From: Hyphomicrobium zavarzinii ATCC 27496 | GTDB taxonomy: Bacteria > Pseudomonadota > Alphaproteobacteria > Rhizobiales > Hyphomicrobiaceae | Assembly: GCF_000383415.1 (NCBI RefSeq) | Contig: NZ_KB911259.1 | Span: 85,821 to 149,820, forward strand | DNA: 64,000 bases | Direction: 5' to 3' | Part shown: positions 1 to 8,265 of the stretch, one piece after another | How positions within the stretch are numbered: the stretch's first letter is position 1 | How the letters are laid out: the number at the start of each line of letters is the position of its first letter | Position numbers and translations under genes: made by a program | The notes under the pieces: generated by a model | Told to the model about the DNA's origin: nothing | The model's database searches: none | The model's input: the letters and a program-made list of their open reading frames with translations, nothing else

Positions 1-1255
1 GGGGCATTTCAGCGCCGCGATCCTTGCCGGCGAACGTACCGCCCGGCGACGGCATGGCAACGTCATTCGCACCTGTAGCCTTGTCGGCATCCCGCCGGCC
101 CGGGCCGCGGTCCGTTGCCGGCTTGGCCGGGCCATGACCGCCGGCGTCCGGTACGACGGTCGCACCGTCGGCTTTATTGGCTCCACCCTTCGGATCGAGC
201 GTCCCCTTGATCGCGCCCGGCCCCATGCCGAGACCAGACGACCGGCGCTGATATTCGTCGAGCCATTTGTCCCGGTGGCGCGCCACGCGAGAAGAAAGGT
301 CTTCCGTCTTGACACCATCACCCGGCAAAGCAACCGGCACAGGCTTCGCCGGCTTATCGTTACCGGCTGTGACGGGTGGCGGCGGCGGAGCGCTGTCCGG
401 CTTCGGGAGCGCCTTCACGGGAATGGGCGGCGGCGCGGGCGGGGGCGGCTTCAAGTCCGGACGATTGATGGATCGTTCCCGAATGCGCTGCGCACGCTCG
501 GCTTCGCGACGCAGCCGCGCCTGCTGTTGCTGCGCTGCGCGCATCAACTCGCGCTGATGCGCCTTTTCCATCTCGCGAACGTGACGCTGCGCATCGTTAA
601 GATCGGGGTCGAAGTCGTCGAGGTCGCTGTCGCCGTTATCCATCCCGTCATCGATGTCGGCCTCGCGCACGGCTTTGTTGCTGCTGGGCACGTTGCTACC
701 CGAGCCGCTGTCACCTTGCTGCTGCTGTTGTTGCGGCTGCGTGGCTCTGATCGAGGCGCTGCTGCTCTGAGATGCAGCGGCCTTCTGCGCGGCGAGCGCG
801 TTGGCTTTCTGAATGGCCAGTTGCTGTTGCTGCTGCTGCTTCGCTTCCCGCGCCGCCTGCTGCGCAGCGCGCTCGGCTTCCTTGATCGCGGCCTGGCGCG
901 CCTGCTCGGCCTCCCGCATGGCGCGCTCCTGCGCAATGCGCTGCTGGCGCTCGAGTTCCGCCTGCATCTTTTGCGCGGCGCGTTCGGCAGCCTTCTGTGC
1001 TTCCTGTGCGGCCTTGATCGCAGCCTGCTGCGCGCGTTCGTACTCCTTGCGCTGGCGCTCGAAATCGGCTTGCCAGGAATTGTCACGCTGCCAAGAGTTG
1101 TCACGGCTCTTGGCGATAACGCCGGGACTGAACAGCATCGCCGTCACGACGGCGCAGAGCGCGATCAGACGCACGCCTCCCCGGCGCGCGATCGGAAGAG
1201 GGTGCCTCCGAACCGCAGCCACGGATGCCCGCCAAGCGAACGCGAAAATTGTCAT
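1..1255 (-). CDS. Secreted/anchored coiled-coil protein, unknown function (3' end outside window)
   Basis: An open frame of about 418 codons runs from the ATG at 1255 to the left edge without a stop, so the C-terminus is missing. An in-frame stop lies just upstream at 1288. The N-terminus has basic residues and then a hydrophobic stretch (about residues 25-45, ending near SPGVIAKS), which looks like a signal peptide or anchor. Residues of about 50-150 are rich in Ala, Glu, Gln, Lys and Arg with heptad-like spacing and a run of Gln, giving a long TolA-like helix. An acidic segment (DGMDNGDSDLDDFDPDLND) follows, then a Pro-rich linker and a Gly/Asp/Lys-rich tail. I do not recognise the family. 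An envelope-spanning or scaffold role is only inference. Confidence 0.7.
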   Translation of the reverse strand, partial: MTIFAFAWRASVAAVRRHPLPIARRGGVRLIALCAVVTAMLFSPGVIAKSRDNSWQRDNSWQADFERQRKEYERAQQAAIKAAQEAQKAAERAAQKMQAELERQQRIAQERAMREAEQARQAAIKEAERAAQQAAREAKQQQQQQLAIQKANALAAQKAAASQSSSASIRATQPQQQQQQGDSGSGSNVPSSNKAVREADIDDGMDNGDSDLDDFDPDLNDAQRHVREMEKAHQRELMRAAQQQQARLRREAERAQRIRERSINRPDLKPPPPAPPPIPVKALPKPDSAPPPPPVTAGNDKPAKPVPVALPGDGVKTEDLSSRVARHRDKWLDEYQRRSSGLGMGPGAIKGTLDPKGGANKADGATVVPDAGGHGPAKPATDRGPGRRDADKATGANDVAMPSPGGTFAGKDRGAEMP

Positions 1256-1651
1256 CTTGAACAGATCCCGACGCACACGCCCCCATCAGGGAGTGTGGCG
1301 GGAGACCTCAAAGCAGAAAAGAAGGTCATCATGGGTTGTCCACATCTAACTGCCCCTCAAACGTTCGCCGCTAAAAACGACGCCCATGCGGCCACACCCG
1401 AAAAACATAAAAATTTAACTGCATGAATCGCGGCTCGAACAAAAGCCCGAAAACGCAGGCTCACCACGTTCACAACCGCAGGAAGTTGGAGGCGCGCGCT
1501 ATGCTCCAACGTGTGAAAAGTGCGAAGCACCGATGAGCGGTAACATGCGAACGCGCGCACGCATACCAAATGGCGCTATCACGAGACGCAAAGACCCGGG
1601 GATGATTTCAAACGGACACACGCTTTGCGGAGCCGATAGAACGAAAGTATG

Positions 1652-1683
1652 AAAACAAAAATGGGGCCCCACAAAGGCCCCAT
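1652..1683 (-). terminator. Rho-independent terminator of ctrA
   Basis: Read on the minus strand, an 8-bp perfect stem (ATGGGGCC/GGCCCCAT at 1661-1668 and 1676-1683) with a 7-nt loop is followed by a T-rich tract (complement of 1652-1660). It lies about 50 bp past the ctrA stop. Confidence 0.85.
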
Positions 1684-1733
1684 CTTTAAAATTTTCGAAA
1701 ATCTTTCGGCGAGGAGGCATACGCCTCTTCAAA

Positions 1734-2429
1734 TCAGGCGGCGGCAATCTCGTCGCCCGGGTTGCGCAGCACGTAGCCGCGTCCCCAGACCGTCTCGATG
1801 TAGTGCTGTCCGCCGGTCGCCACCTGCAGCTTCTTGCGCAGCTTGCAGATGAACACGTCGATGATCTTGAGCTCCGGCTCGTCCATGCCGCCGTAGAGAT
1901 GATTGAGGAACATCTCCTTGGTGAGCGTGGTGCCCTTGCGCAGCGAGAGCAGCTCGAGCATCTGGTATTCCTTGCCGGTGAGGTGCACCCGCTGCCCGTT
2001 GACCTCGACCGTCTTGGTATCGAGATTGACCCGTAGGTCGCCCGTCTCGATGACCGACTGTGCGTGTCCTTTCGAACGACGCACGATGGCGTGAATGCGT
2101 GCGACGAGTTCGTCCTTGTGGAACGGCTTCGTCATGTAGTCGTCAGCACCGAAGCCGAGACCGCGAACCTTATCCTCGATCTGTGCCAGGCCAGAGAGAA
2201 TGAGGATCGGCGTCTGCACCTTCGCGACACGGAGCATCTTCAAGACCTCATAGCCGCTCATGTCCGGCAAGTTGAGATCGAGAAGGATGATGTCGTAGTC
2301 GTAGAGCTTGCCGAGATCGACGCCCTCTTCGCCGAGATCGGTCGTATAAATATTAAAACCTTCGGACTGAAGCATCAGTTCGATGCTCTGCGCAGTCGCG
2401 CTATCGTCCTCGATCAGAAGGACCCGCAT
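1734..2429 (-). CDS. ctrA: Cell-cycle response regulator CtrA
   Basis: This is an OmpR-family response regulator of 231 residues, the usual CtrA length. The receiver domain (1-120) has the acidic pocket EDD at 7-9, the phospho-acceptor Asp51 in LLDLNLPD and Lys in TKPF. The winged-helix DNA-binding domain (about 125-225) includes [17 protein letters not shown] and WGRGYVL, nearly invariant in CtrA. The C-terminus ends in Ala-Ala-Ala, compatible with the ClpXP degradation tag known in Caulobacter. CtrA controls division, flagellar genes and replication timing in alphaproteobacteria. A strong terminator follows the gene. It is divergent from fliJ across a long intergenic region. Confidence 0.97.
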   Translation of the reverse strand: MRVLLIEDDSATAQSIELMLQSEGFNIYTTDLGEEGVDLGKLYDYDIILLDLNLPDMSGYEVLKMLRVAKVQTPILILSGLAQIEDKVRGLGFGADDYMTKPFHKDELVARIHAIVRRSKGHAQSVIETGDLRVNLDTKTVEVNGQRVHLTGKEYQMLELLSLRKGTTLTKEMFLNHLYGGMDEPELKIIDVFICKLRKKLQVATGGQHYIETVWGRGYVLRNPGDEIAAA

Positions 2430-2543
2430 GCCAATTCCCTCTTCCTTGCCCCATCACAAGGCGCGCCGCCAATCTTAAAAGAACGCTACCGCGATCCGAA
2501 CAACCTAACGCTAACTTTCATTACAAAAGTAACAATGACAGGT

Positions 2544-2558
2544 TAACAAATCCTAATT
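2544..2558 (-). promoter_or_regulatory. Candidate CtrA box upstream of ctrA
   Basis: The plus strand reads TTAA-N7-TAAT, i.e. ATTA-N7-TTAA toward ctrA. This differs from the CtrA consensus TTAA-N7-TTAA in one half-site and lies about 115 bp upstream of the ctrA start. CtrA autoregulation is known in Caulobacter, but this site is only a sequence match. Confidence 0.35.
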
Positions 2559-2868
2559 TCCGTTTCGAAACACGATAGCGAGCAGGTGGCTCATTTTAAC
2601 CCATTTGAGACAACAAGCATCCGCTCGCTCCGAATATCTTCGGCGCGTCACTAAACCAGAAATTGCAGAACTAGATCCCCCCCTGGGTGTCCCGGGTCCG
2701 GGACCGTGAGACCGCCACCCCCGGAGGGGTGGAGAGCGTTGGCCGGAAAACTGCACCCGAATGACACGAATCAAGAGGTAACAGAATTCGCCGACTAGCC
2801 CTAGAGCCCGAAAACAACTACAGTCGCAGCGCAACCCAAAGACTTAATAAAGAACGGTAGGGCGTTGC

Positions 2869-2883
2869 TTTACCGCAACTTAA
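2869..2883 (+). promoter_or_regulatory. Candidate CtrA box upstream of fliJ
   Basis: TTTA-N7-TTAA matches the CtrA consensus TTAA-N7-TTAA at seven of eight defined positions. It lies about 180 bp upstream of fliJ, a flagellar gene of the class CtrA activates in related bacteria. Confidence 0.4.
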
Positions 2884-3060
2884 TTAGAGTGTGGCACGGT
2901 AAACCATCCGGGGATGCGGGCCCCCGGTAATTTAAGGCTTCGTCCACCGTCGGGACGGGCAGGTTGTAAGGGACACGAGGGCCGTTTTCAGAGGGGCAAG
3001 CCGGATGGCATGCTTCTTGAGAAGCGAGCCCCAGGTGTTCTTGAGTAGGGGTAACGGACG

Positions 3061-3441
3061 ATGAAGGCACGCGAAACGGCGCTCAGGCTGAAGCGCTTCG
3101 AGATGGATGAAAGGGCCCGTAAGGTCGCCGATCTCGAGCAGATGATCCGCGAGTTCGAAAATATCGCCTCCGACCTGGACCGGCAGATCCAGGCCGAGGA
3201 GGACCGCACCGGCGTCAAGGACGCCAAGCATTTCGCCTATTCGACCTTCGCCAAATCCGCGAGCCAGAGACGCGATAATCTGCGCGCCTCGATTGCAGGT
3301 CTGCGCCAGAAGCTCGATGCGGCACAGCAGGATTTTGACGAGACAAAACAGCAGCTTGCCCGCGTAAGTGCGGATGAGCCGCGCGAGGTGGGCCGCTCCC
3401 GCCGTCGCCACGAGCGCTCCGCGGGGATTGCCCTCCGCTGA
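3061..3441 (+). CDS. fliJ: Flagellar export chaperone FliJ family protein
   Basis: A 126-residue protein that is almost entirely charged alpha-helix. It opens with KARETALRLKRFEMDERARK and continues in long heptad-like stretches (LEQMIREFENIASDLDRQI; LRQKLDAAQQDFDETKQQL), the two-helix coiled coil of FliJ. FliJ sits on the FliI ATPase ring and assists export of flagellar subunits. The position next to ctrA and near sciP supports the call. The usual partner fliI is not in the window. A stem-loop follows the gene, so it appears to be a single transcription unit. The name rests on helical pattern plus context, because FliJ sequences are poorly conserved. Confidence 0.75.
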   Translation: MKARETALRLKRFEMDERARKVADLEQMIREFENIASDLDRQIQAEEDRTGVKDAKHFAYSTFAKSASQRRDNLRASIAGLRQKLDAAQQDFDETKQQLARVSADEPREVGRSRRRHERSAGIALR

Positions 3442-3451
3442 CGCACCGACA

Positions 3452-3477
3452 CACCTCGGACCCATGTGCCCGAGGTG
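3452..3477 (+). terminator. Terminator-like hairpin after fliJ
   Basis: A perfect 8-bp stem (CACCTCGG at 3452-3459, CCGAGGTG at 3470-3477) with a 10-nt loop starts 10 bp after the fliJ stop. It is followed by AAAATTC rather than a T run, so termination efficiency is uncertain. Confidence 0.55.
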
Positions 3478-3794
3478 AAAATTCAGGCTTGATCAAAGCC
3501 TTGGATGGAGCGCGATCTCCCCGCGACGGACCCAGTCGCGCTTGCCCCACACCCGTTTGCGAGGCGCGCTTCAGCCGGCGCGCGCCCGGCTTTCCGGCAG
3601 CCCGGCTGCGCGCCGTGGCCGCCGCCTCCATCCACACCGTCGCCGCAAGCCAGCGCGTCGCCGACTTGCGTTCGCCCTTTTCCCGTGTCAATCGCTCCGC
3701 GAAGGGCTGAGAATCTGCCCACGTCGCTTGATGCCAGGGAGCAGCAGCACACTCGCGCCGGTCGGCCCGCGAATGGTGTGCGCCGGACGAACCA
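3478..3794. other. Intergenic stretch with no recognised feature
   Basis: This GC-rich stretch is open in several overlapping frames at once, none with a recognisable protein or ribosome binding site. I see no gene here. Confidence 0.4.
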
Positions 3795-4418
3795 ATGCAG
3801 CGGAAGCACCGAATCCACGCGGTCGTCGCGCTGATGCTGGCAGGGCTAACGGGGGGCTGCTCGGGCACCGCCCCGGTCCTCAGCCTGCCGTCCCCCGGTG
3901 AGACGAGCCCACCCGCTGAAACAAGCGCGACGGCCGAGGCTATCCCGGAACAGGACAGCGCCACCTCGAAACTTAAGGCCTTCCTGATGCCTAAGGACCT
4001 GGTCGTCGGAACGCCGACCGAGGTCTACACCCGCATCGCCCGGGGCGTGCTCACATGCTGGTTCGGCGCCGCCGGGCCCCTGAAAGGCGGCTACATTTAC
4101 CACGCAGACGCCGAGCCAGCCTCCAAGGGCGGCAGCTCGGAGATCAAGATCCTGACCCGCGACGCAGCAGCCGAGGATCCGCGATCCATCCGCGCCTACC
4201 GGATCGGGATTTACCCGTCTGACGGCAAGACCAAGGTCGAGATCGAGAACGTGCGGCTTTCCGAGCCCCTCGCTCTGCGCCTTAAAGAGGACGTAGAGCG
4301 CTGGTCGGCAGACGAAGCCGGATGCGGCACACCTCCCGTCACGGCGGGGTGGTCCGCCGAGCAGGTCGTCGACACAAAAGCCGATGGCAAGAAGAAGGAA
4401 AAAAGCAAAAAGCCGTAG
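3795..4418 (+). CDS. Conserved-type lipoprotein of unknown function
   Basis: The 207-residue product has a lipoprotein-type signal: basic start MQRKHR, hydrophobic core, and LTGGC with the lipidated Cys at about residue 22. A Pro/Ser/Thr/Glu-rich linker follows to about residue 55. A globular part (about 60-180) has two conserved-looking cysteines (TCWFGA and DEAGCGT), and the tail is very Lys-rich (KKKEKSKK). It should be anchored in an envelope membrane and face the periplasm. I do not recognise the fold. It stands alone between fliJ and the oppositely oriented sciP. Confidence 0.7.
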   Translation: MQRKHRIHAVVALMLAGLTGGCSGTAPVLSLPSPGETSPPAETSATAEAIPEQDSATSKLKAFLMPKDLVVGTPTEVYTRIARGVLTCWFGAAGPLKGGYIYHADAEPASKGGSSEIKILTRDAAAEDPRSIRAYRIGIYPSDGKTKVEIENVRLSEPLALRLKEDVERWSADEAGCGTPPVTAGWSAEQVVDTKADGKKKEKSKKP

Positions 4419-4542
4419 GATCAGGCCTCTAAAGCCCTACCACGGCTTGAGCATTTCCATCGTTGCTCGATGCGCACTAGCGCCATGTAGCGCGCGCCGG
4501 CTCCCGCCGGCGAACGCAAACTGGCCAGTACCGGGCGCGCTT

Positions 4543-4821
4543 TTAGCTCCGGTAGTCCTGAATACGGGTCGCCCGCAGCCCGGGAAGCCCGTGCTTGTCG
4601 ATCGAACGCTGCCAGGACAGGAACTCGTCCACGGTCAGTTTGTACCGCTCGCAAGCCTCCTCGATACTGAGGAGACCGCCACGCACGGCCGCCACGACCT
4701 CCGCCTTACGGCGGATGACCCAGCGCTTCGTGTCCCGCGGGGGGAGATCGGCAACGGTCAACGGACTCCCATCGGGGCCGATAACATAGCGCACACGCGC
4801 TCTCATCTGATGTTCGGTCAT
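4543..4821 (-). CDS. sciP: CtrA inhibitor SciP (DUF1153 family)
   Basis: The 92-residue product matches the SciP/DUF1153 family along its whole length: VRYVIGPDGSPLTVADLPP, RRKAEVVAAVRGGLLS, and the helix-turn-helix segment EACERYKLTVDEFLSWQRSI. In Caulobacter SciP binds CtrA and blocks its transcriptional activation in G1 cells, restraining flagellar and cell-cycle genes. I use the ATG at 4821. An in-frame TTG at 4830 would add three residues, and Caulobacter SciP is about 93 residues. A CtrA-box-like site lies about 50 bp upstream. Its place 2 kb from ctrA and fliJ makes a small cell-cycle cluster. Confidence 0.92.
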   Translation of the reverse strand: MTEHQMRARVRYVIGPDGSPLTVADLPPRDTKRWVIRRKAEVVAAVRGGLLSIEEACERYKLTVDEFLSWQRSIDKHGLPGLRATRIQDYRS

Positions 4822-4868
4822 GATACTCAATACTGCTACTGACCAGCCTTGAAGCTAACCTATTTCTG

Positions 4869-4883
4869 TTAAACATGGCCTAA
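4869..4883 (-). promoter_or_regulatory. Candidate CtrA box upstream of sciP
   Basis: The plus strand reads TTAA-N7-CTAA; toward sciP it is TTAG-N7-TTAA, one mismatch from the CtrA consensus. It is about 50 bp upstream of the sciP start. CtrA activation of sciP is known in Caulobacter. Confidence 0.4.
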
Positions 4884-5094
4884 GCCATTGAGTAAACATA
4901 CCATAAAACACTGTACGAAATCACGCAAACGCCAACTTTATGGTTGACGGCGAACACCCCTCCGGAAGCCGGCTTGCATAGGGCACGGACTGCCCGTTAT
5001 CATGCCGCCGGTATGGAGGCGCCGCGGAAGACCGCGAAGCGCCGATTTTGTTGTTTGGCCCCCGAGAGCCGCCCATTTGACGAGACATACCGAC

Positions 5095-6270
5095 GTGCCA
5101 GCGCCATCCCTTGAAACGCCAATCGGAGACGGCAAGCGCAAGCGCGTGGTCGTCGCCATGTCGGGCGGCGTGGATTCCTCTGTGGTCGCGGGCCTCCTCG
5201 CCCAGTCCGGACACGATGTGATCGGCATCACACTTCAATTGTACGATCATGGAGAAGCGGTCGGCCGCAAGGGCTCCTGCTGCGCGGGCCAGGACGTGGA
5301 GGACGCGCGCCGCGTCGCGCAGAAGCTCGGCATTCCCCATTATGTGCTGGACTACGAGAAGCGCTTCTCGGACGCCGTGATGAAATCGTTCGCCGAAAGC
5401 TATATCGCGGGCGAAACGCCGATCCCCTGCGTCACTTGCAATCAGAAGATCAAGTTCAACGATCTCCTGGATACTGCACGTGATCTCGGCGCGGACCTGC
5501 TTGCCACCGGCCACTACGTCCAGCGCGGCCAGGGCCGCGACGGGCCCGCCCTCTTCCGCGCAGCCGACACCGACCGCGATCAGAGCTACTTCCTTTTCGC
5601 GACCACCCGCGAGCAGCTCGCGAGCCTGTGGTTCCCCTTGGGCGGAATGGTGAAAAACGACGTGCGCGCGATCGCGCACGATCTCGGACTCCTGGTCGCC
5701 GACAAGTCGGACAGCCAGGACATCTGCTTCGTGCCGAAGGGCCGCTACAGCGACGTCATCGAGAAGCTGAAGCCGGGCGCGCTGCACGCGGGCGACATCG
5801 TTCACATCGACGGCCGCCGCCTCGGCCGCCACGAAGGCATCGTGAACTACACAATCGGCCAGCGGCGCGGCTTGAAGATCGCCTCCGCCGAGCCGCTTTA
5901 CGTCTTGAGCCTGAATGCCAAACGCAACGAGGTGGTGGTGGGACCACGTGCCTTCTTGCATACGCGCACTCTTATTCTTAGAAACGTCAACTGGCTCGGC
6001 GACGGCACCTTGGATGAAGCCGTCTCCGGTCAGGGAGCGGAAGTCTATGCGCGGATCCGCTCGTCTCAGGCGCCCCAGCCGGCAACGGTCTCCAAAGGCG
6101 CTGACGGGGCTGTGAAAGTCACGTTGCGCGACGGAGAGCATGGAGCAGCGGCCGGTCAGGCCTGTGTGCTTTATGCCGATGGATCGACCGAAGCCCGTGT
6201 ATTGGGCGGCGGATGGATTGCAGAGGCCGTGAAGGCCGATAATATGGATTGGCTGGAATCGTCTGCCTAA
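5095..6270 (+). CDS. mnmA: tRNA-specific 2-thiouridylase MnmA
   Basis: MnmA adenylates and thiolates U34 of the Lys, Glu and Gln tRNAs, a cytoplasmic reaction. The sequence has the PP-loop [14 protein letters not shown], the tRNA/sulfur-handling segment [11 protein letters not shown] with one catalytic Cys, and the second catalytic Cys in [12 protein letters not shown]. The C-terminal beta-barrel includes [11 protein letters not shown] prefer the GTG at 5095, which puts the usual 15-20 residues before the PP-loop and gives 391 residues. An ATG at 5002 would add a 31-residue basic extension unlike the family. pmtA follows immediately downstream on the same strand. Confidence 0.95.
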   Translation: MPAPSLETPIGDGKRKRVVVAMSGGVDSSVVAGLLAQSGHDVIGITLQLYDHGEAVGRKGSCCAGQDVEDARRVAQKLGIPHYVLDYEKRFSDAVMKSFAESYIAGETPIPCVTCNQKIKFNDLLDTARDLGADLLATGHYVQRGQGRDGPALFRAADTDRDQSYFLFATTREQLASLWFPLGGMVKNDVRAIAHDLGLLVADKSDSQDICFVPKGRYSDVIEKLKPGALHAGDIVHIDGRRLGRHEGIVNYTIGQRRGLKIASAEPLYVLSLNAKRNEVVVGPRAFLHTRTLILRNVNWLGDGTLDEAVSGQGAEVYARIRSSQAPQPATVSKGADGAVKVTLRDGEHGAAAGQACVLYADGSTEARVLGGGWIAEAVKADNMDWLESSA

Positions 6271-6332
6271 GGCGGGCGACTGAAGTTTCCGAAGTCGTTA
6301 TCTTGGATATGACTTTCGGGGGAGAGAACCGC

Positions 6333-7073
6333 GTGCAGAAGATGAAGACCGAGGCAAAGCCCCGTTTGCGTGTAGAAGACCTCGAGCGCAGCAATGGCCG
6401 CATTGTCGGCATTGGGCGCATCGAGGAAGACGTCGTCAAGGTGGCCTATCGCAGATGGGCACCGATCTACGACCATACGTTCGGCCGCGTCTCCACCGAA
6501 GGACGCAAGCACGCCGCCGAGGTGATCAACTCCAGCCTCGATCAGGGCCGTGTTCTCGAGGTCGGCGTGGGCACCGGCCTCGCCCTCGCGGACTACGGCC
6601 GCCACCTCGAGATCGTCGGCATCGACCTCTCTCCTGATATGCTCGACAAGGCGCGCGAGCGCGTCGCCAGCGAGCGCCTCGATCACGTCACCGGCCTTCA
6701 TGAAATGGACGCCGGCGACCTCAAATTCCCCGACAACTCCTTCGACATCGTCACAGCCATGTTCGTGATGACGGTCGTGCCCGAGCCCGAGAAAGTCATG
6801 CGGGAGCTGGCGCGCGTCACCAAGCCGGGCGGCGAGGTGCTGATCGTCAACCACTTCAGCCAGACCGAAGGCGTGCGCGGCTGGGTCGAGCGCCGCATGG
6901 CACCCTTCGCAGAGATCATCGGCTGGCGCTCCGTCTTCGATCAGTCGCGCGTCATGGTTTGCGACGACTTGGTCCTGAGCGAGCGCAAGGCGCTGCGTCC
7001 GTGGGGTATCTTCACGATGATGCGCTTCAAGAAAAAGGCCGAGCACAGCCTTCAGCCGGTCGCGGCGGAGTAA
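6333..7073 (+). CDS. pmtA: Phosphatidylethanolamine N-methyltransferase, PmtA type
   Basis: This is a class I SAM methyltransferase of about 246 residues with motif I LEVGVGTGLAL, the acidic residue at the end of strand 2 (VGIDLS), and the KPGGEVLIVNHF segment. The N-terminus VKVAYRRWAPIYDHTFG and the overall shape match the Rhodobacter/Rhizobium PmtA group, which methylates phosphatidylethanolamine stepwise to phosphatidylcholine at the inner membrane. I chose the GTG at 6333 because GGGGGAGAG ends 6 nt upstream. An ATG at 6342 and upstream in-frame starts (6249, 6306) remain possible. A related methyltransferase of the UbiE type cannot be fully excluded. Confidence 0.82.
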   Translation: MQKMKTEAKPRLRVEDLERSNGRIVGIGRIEEDVVKVAYRRWAPIYDHTFGRVSTEGRKHAAEVINSSLDQGRVLEVGVGTGLALADYGRHLEIVGIDLSPDMLDKARERVASERLDHVTGLHEMDAGDLKFPDNSFDIVTAMFVMTVVPEPEKVMRELARVTKPGGEVLIVNHFSQTEGVRGWVERRMAPFAEIIGWRSVFDQSRVMVCDDLVLSERKALRPWGIFTMMRFKKKAEHSLQPVAAE

Positions 7074-7231
7074 AAATCCGCCTCTCGACGGCCCAAAGAC
7101 CCAAGAAATAATGATACGGCGCGGGTGGCGCTTGACGCCGAGCCCGCCGATTCCTATAGACCAGCATCGCTTCGGCTCCTCGGGTCCGAAGCGGAACGCA
7201 TCGCCCTCCCCGAACGGAGGCGCGCATGTCC

Positions 7232-7308
7232 GGCGGGATAGCTCAGGTGGTTAGAGCGACGGTCTCATAATCCGTAGGTCGGCGGTTCAAGTCCGCCTCC
7301 CGCTACCA
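7232..7308 (+). tRNA. tRNA-Met (CAT), elongator type
   Basis: A 77-nt cloverleaf: acceptor GGCGGGA pairs with TCCCGCT (one G-U pair at the end), the D arm has AGCTCAGG, the anticodon CAT is at 7266-7268, the T arm is GGCGG-TTCAAGT-CCGCC, and CCA is encoded. The acceptor ends in a pair, unlike initiator tRNA. A tRNA-Ile with lysidine is a less likely alternative. Confidence 0.93.
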
Positions 7309-7350
7309 ACTTCATCCGAAAATCCGATCGAAGGCTCCGGCCAGCCCGCA

Positions 7351-8178
7351 TCACACCCGCGGCCGCCGCGGAAGCTCGATCGGCAGGAACTCGACGCCCG
7401 ACTGCTGGATGGGCTGCGGGTAGAGCTTCATCAGATCCATCACCACGGTCGGCATGGCGACCTTGACCGGCAGGCCGAGAGACTGCGCCTCTGTAGCCGT
7501 CAGCGCATAGTCGTGCGTCCAATGCCCGCCTGCCAGCTTGTCGGCGATGGCTTCCGCCGCCGCCTGGTCGAGGCGCGGCGTCAAGATCTCCACCGCGCCA
7601 CGCTTCACCTGCGCGAGAGCCTTCTCGCTCACGTCCGCGAGCACGAGCGTGAGGTCCATCACGTCCGAGACCGGCTTCGAATCCCGTGCCTTGACGATGC
7701 TCGCCGCCGGAAGTCCCAGGATCTGCGGATCGATCGGCCCCAGCACGGAAAATTCCCCCAGCACGATCTCGTCCGCCGCGAGCGCGATCAGCGTGCCGCC
7801 CGACATCGCATAGACCGGAACGTAAACCGTGACCTTCGCGGGATGGGCTTCGACCGCCCGCGCGATCTGCATCGCCGCGAGCACCAGACCGCCCGGCGTA
7901 TGGAGCACAAGGTCGATCGGCACCGTATCCGGCGTTTCCTTGATAGCCGCGATGATGGTCTGCGCGTCCTCGAGATCGATATGGCGCGCAACGGAGAAGC
8001 CGAACAGACGCCGCTGCTCCTGGCGATGTATCATCGTAATGACGCGCGTGCCGTGCGCCTTCTCGATGGCGGCGATGGCCTGCGCGCGGCGCACCGCGAA
8101 CCAGCGCCCCATAAACAGAGGCTGGAGCGCCATGACGATGATGGCCACCCAGATCAGGGATGAGAAATCGAACGTCAT
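7351..8178 (-). CDS. ClpP-like membrane serine protease (SDH_sah / SppA-like family)
   Basis: A 275-residue protein with one N-terminal membrane helix (about residues 7-23, LIWVAIIVMALQPLFMG) and then a ClpP/crotonase fold. The segments LVLHTPGGLVLAA and VYAMSGGTLIALAADEIVLGEFSVLGPIDPQ match the SDH_sah (PF01972) family; the Ser of MSGG (about 126) is the likely nucleophile. Such proteins resemble signal-peptide peptidases and are expected to cut membrane or envelope polypeptides, though their substrates are mostly unknown. The gene is transcribed toward the tRNA-Met and has no clear partner. Confidence 0.8.
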   Translation of the reverse strand: MTFDFSSLIWVAIIVMALQPLFMGRWFAVRRAQAIAAIEKAHGTRVITMIHRQEQRRLFGFSVARHIDLEDAQTIIAAIKETPDTVPIDLVLHTPGGLVLAAMQIARAVEAHPAKVTVYVPVYAMSGGTLIALAADEIVLGEFSVLGPIDPQILGLPAASIVKARDSKPVSDVMDLTLVLADVSEKALAQVKRGAVEILTPRLDQAAAEAIADKLAGGHWTHDYALTATEAQSLGLPVKVAMPTVVMDLMKLYPQPIQQSGVEFLPIELPRRPRV

Positions 8179-8265
8179 GGAGCCCTCGCGCGGCGTGATG
8201 CGGCCGGCGGAACAACGTCCCGTGCCCGGTTCCGTTCCGCGAGCTTAGCCCCGCTCCAGGCTCGA

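Larger units (their letters stand above)
2430..3060. other. 631-bp ctrA-fliJ intergenic region
   Basis: No convincing coding frame is visible. The stretch carries two CtrA-box-like sequences (listed separately). It also has a perfect GC-rich hairpin at 2715-2732 (CCACCCC, loop CGGA, GGGGTGG) inside a C/G-rich patch at about 2676-2735 that contrasts with AT-rich flanks. The hairpin has no T tract. The region probably holds the divergent promoters. A small RNA is possible but unsupported. Confidence 0.5.

Noticed and set aside
134..1426. Long plus-strand open frame over the coiled-coil gene
   Set aside because: It is Leu/Arg/Cys-rich with no family signal and lies antisense to the minus-strand gene, whose composition and signal peptide look real.
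2768..2772. GANTC (CcrM) site upstream of ctrA as an epigenetic switch
   Set aside because: A single GAATC about 340 bp from the start is expected by chance; no cluster of sites was noticed.
4921..6141. 406-codon minus-strand frame opposite mnmA
   Set aside because: mnmA is unmistakable on the plus strand; the antisense frame is a high-GC artefact.
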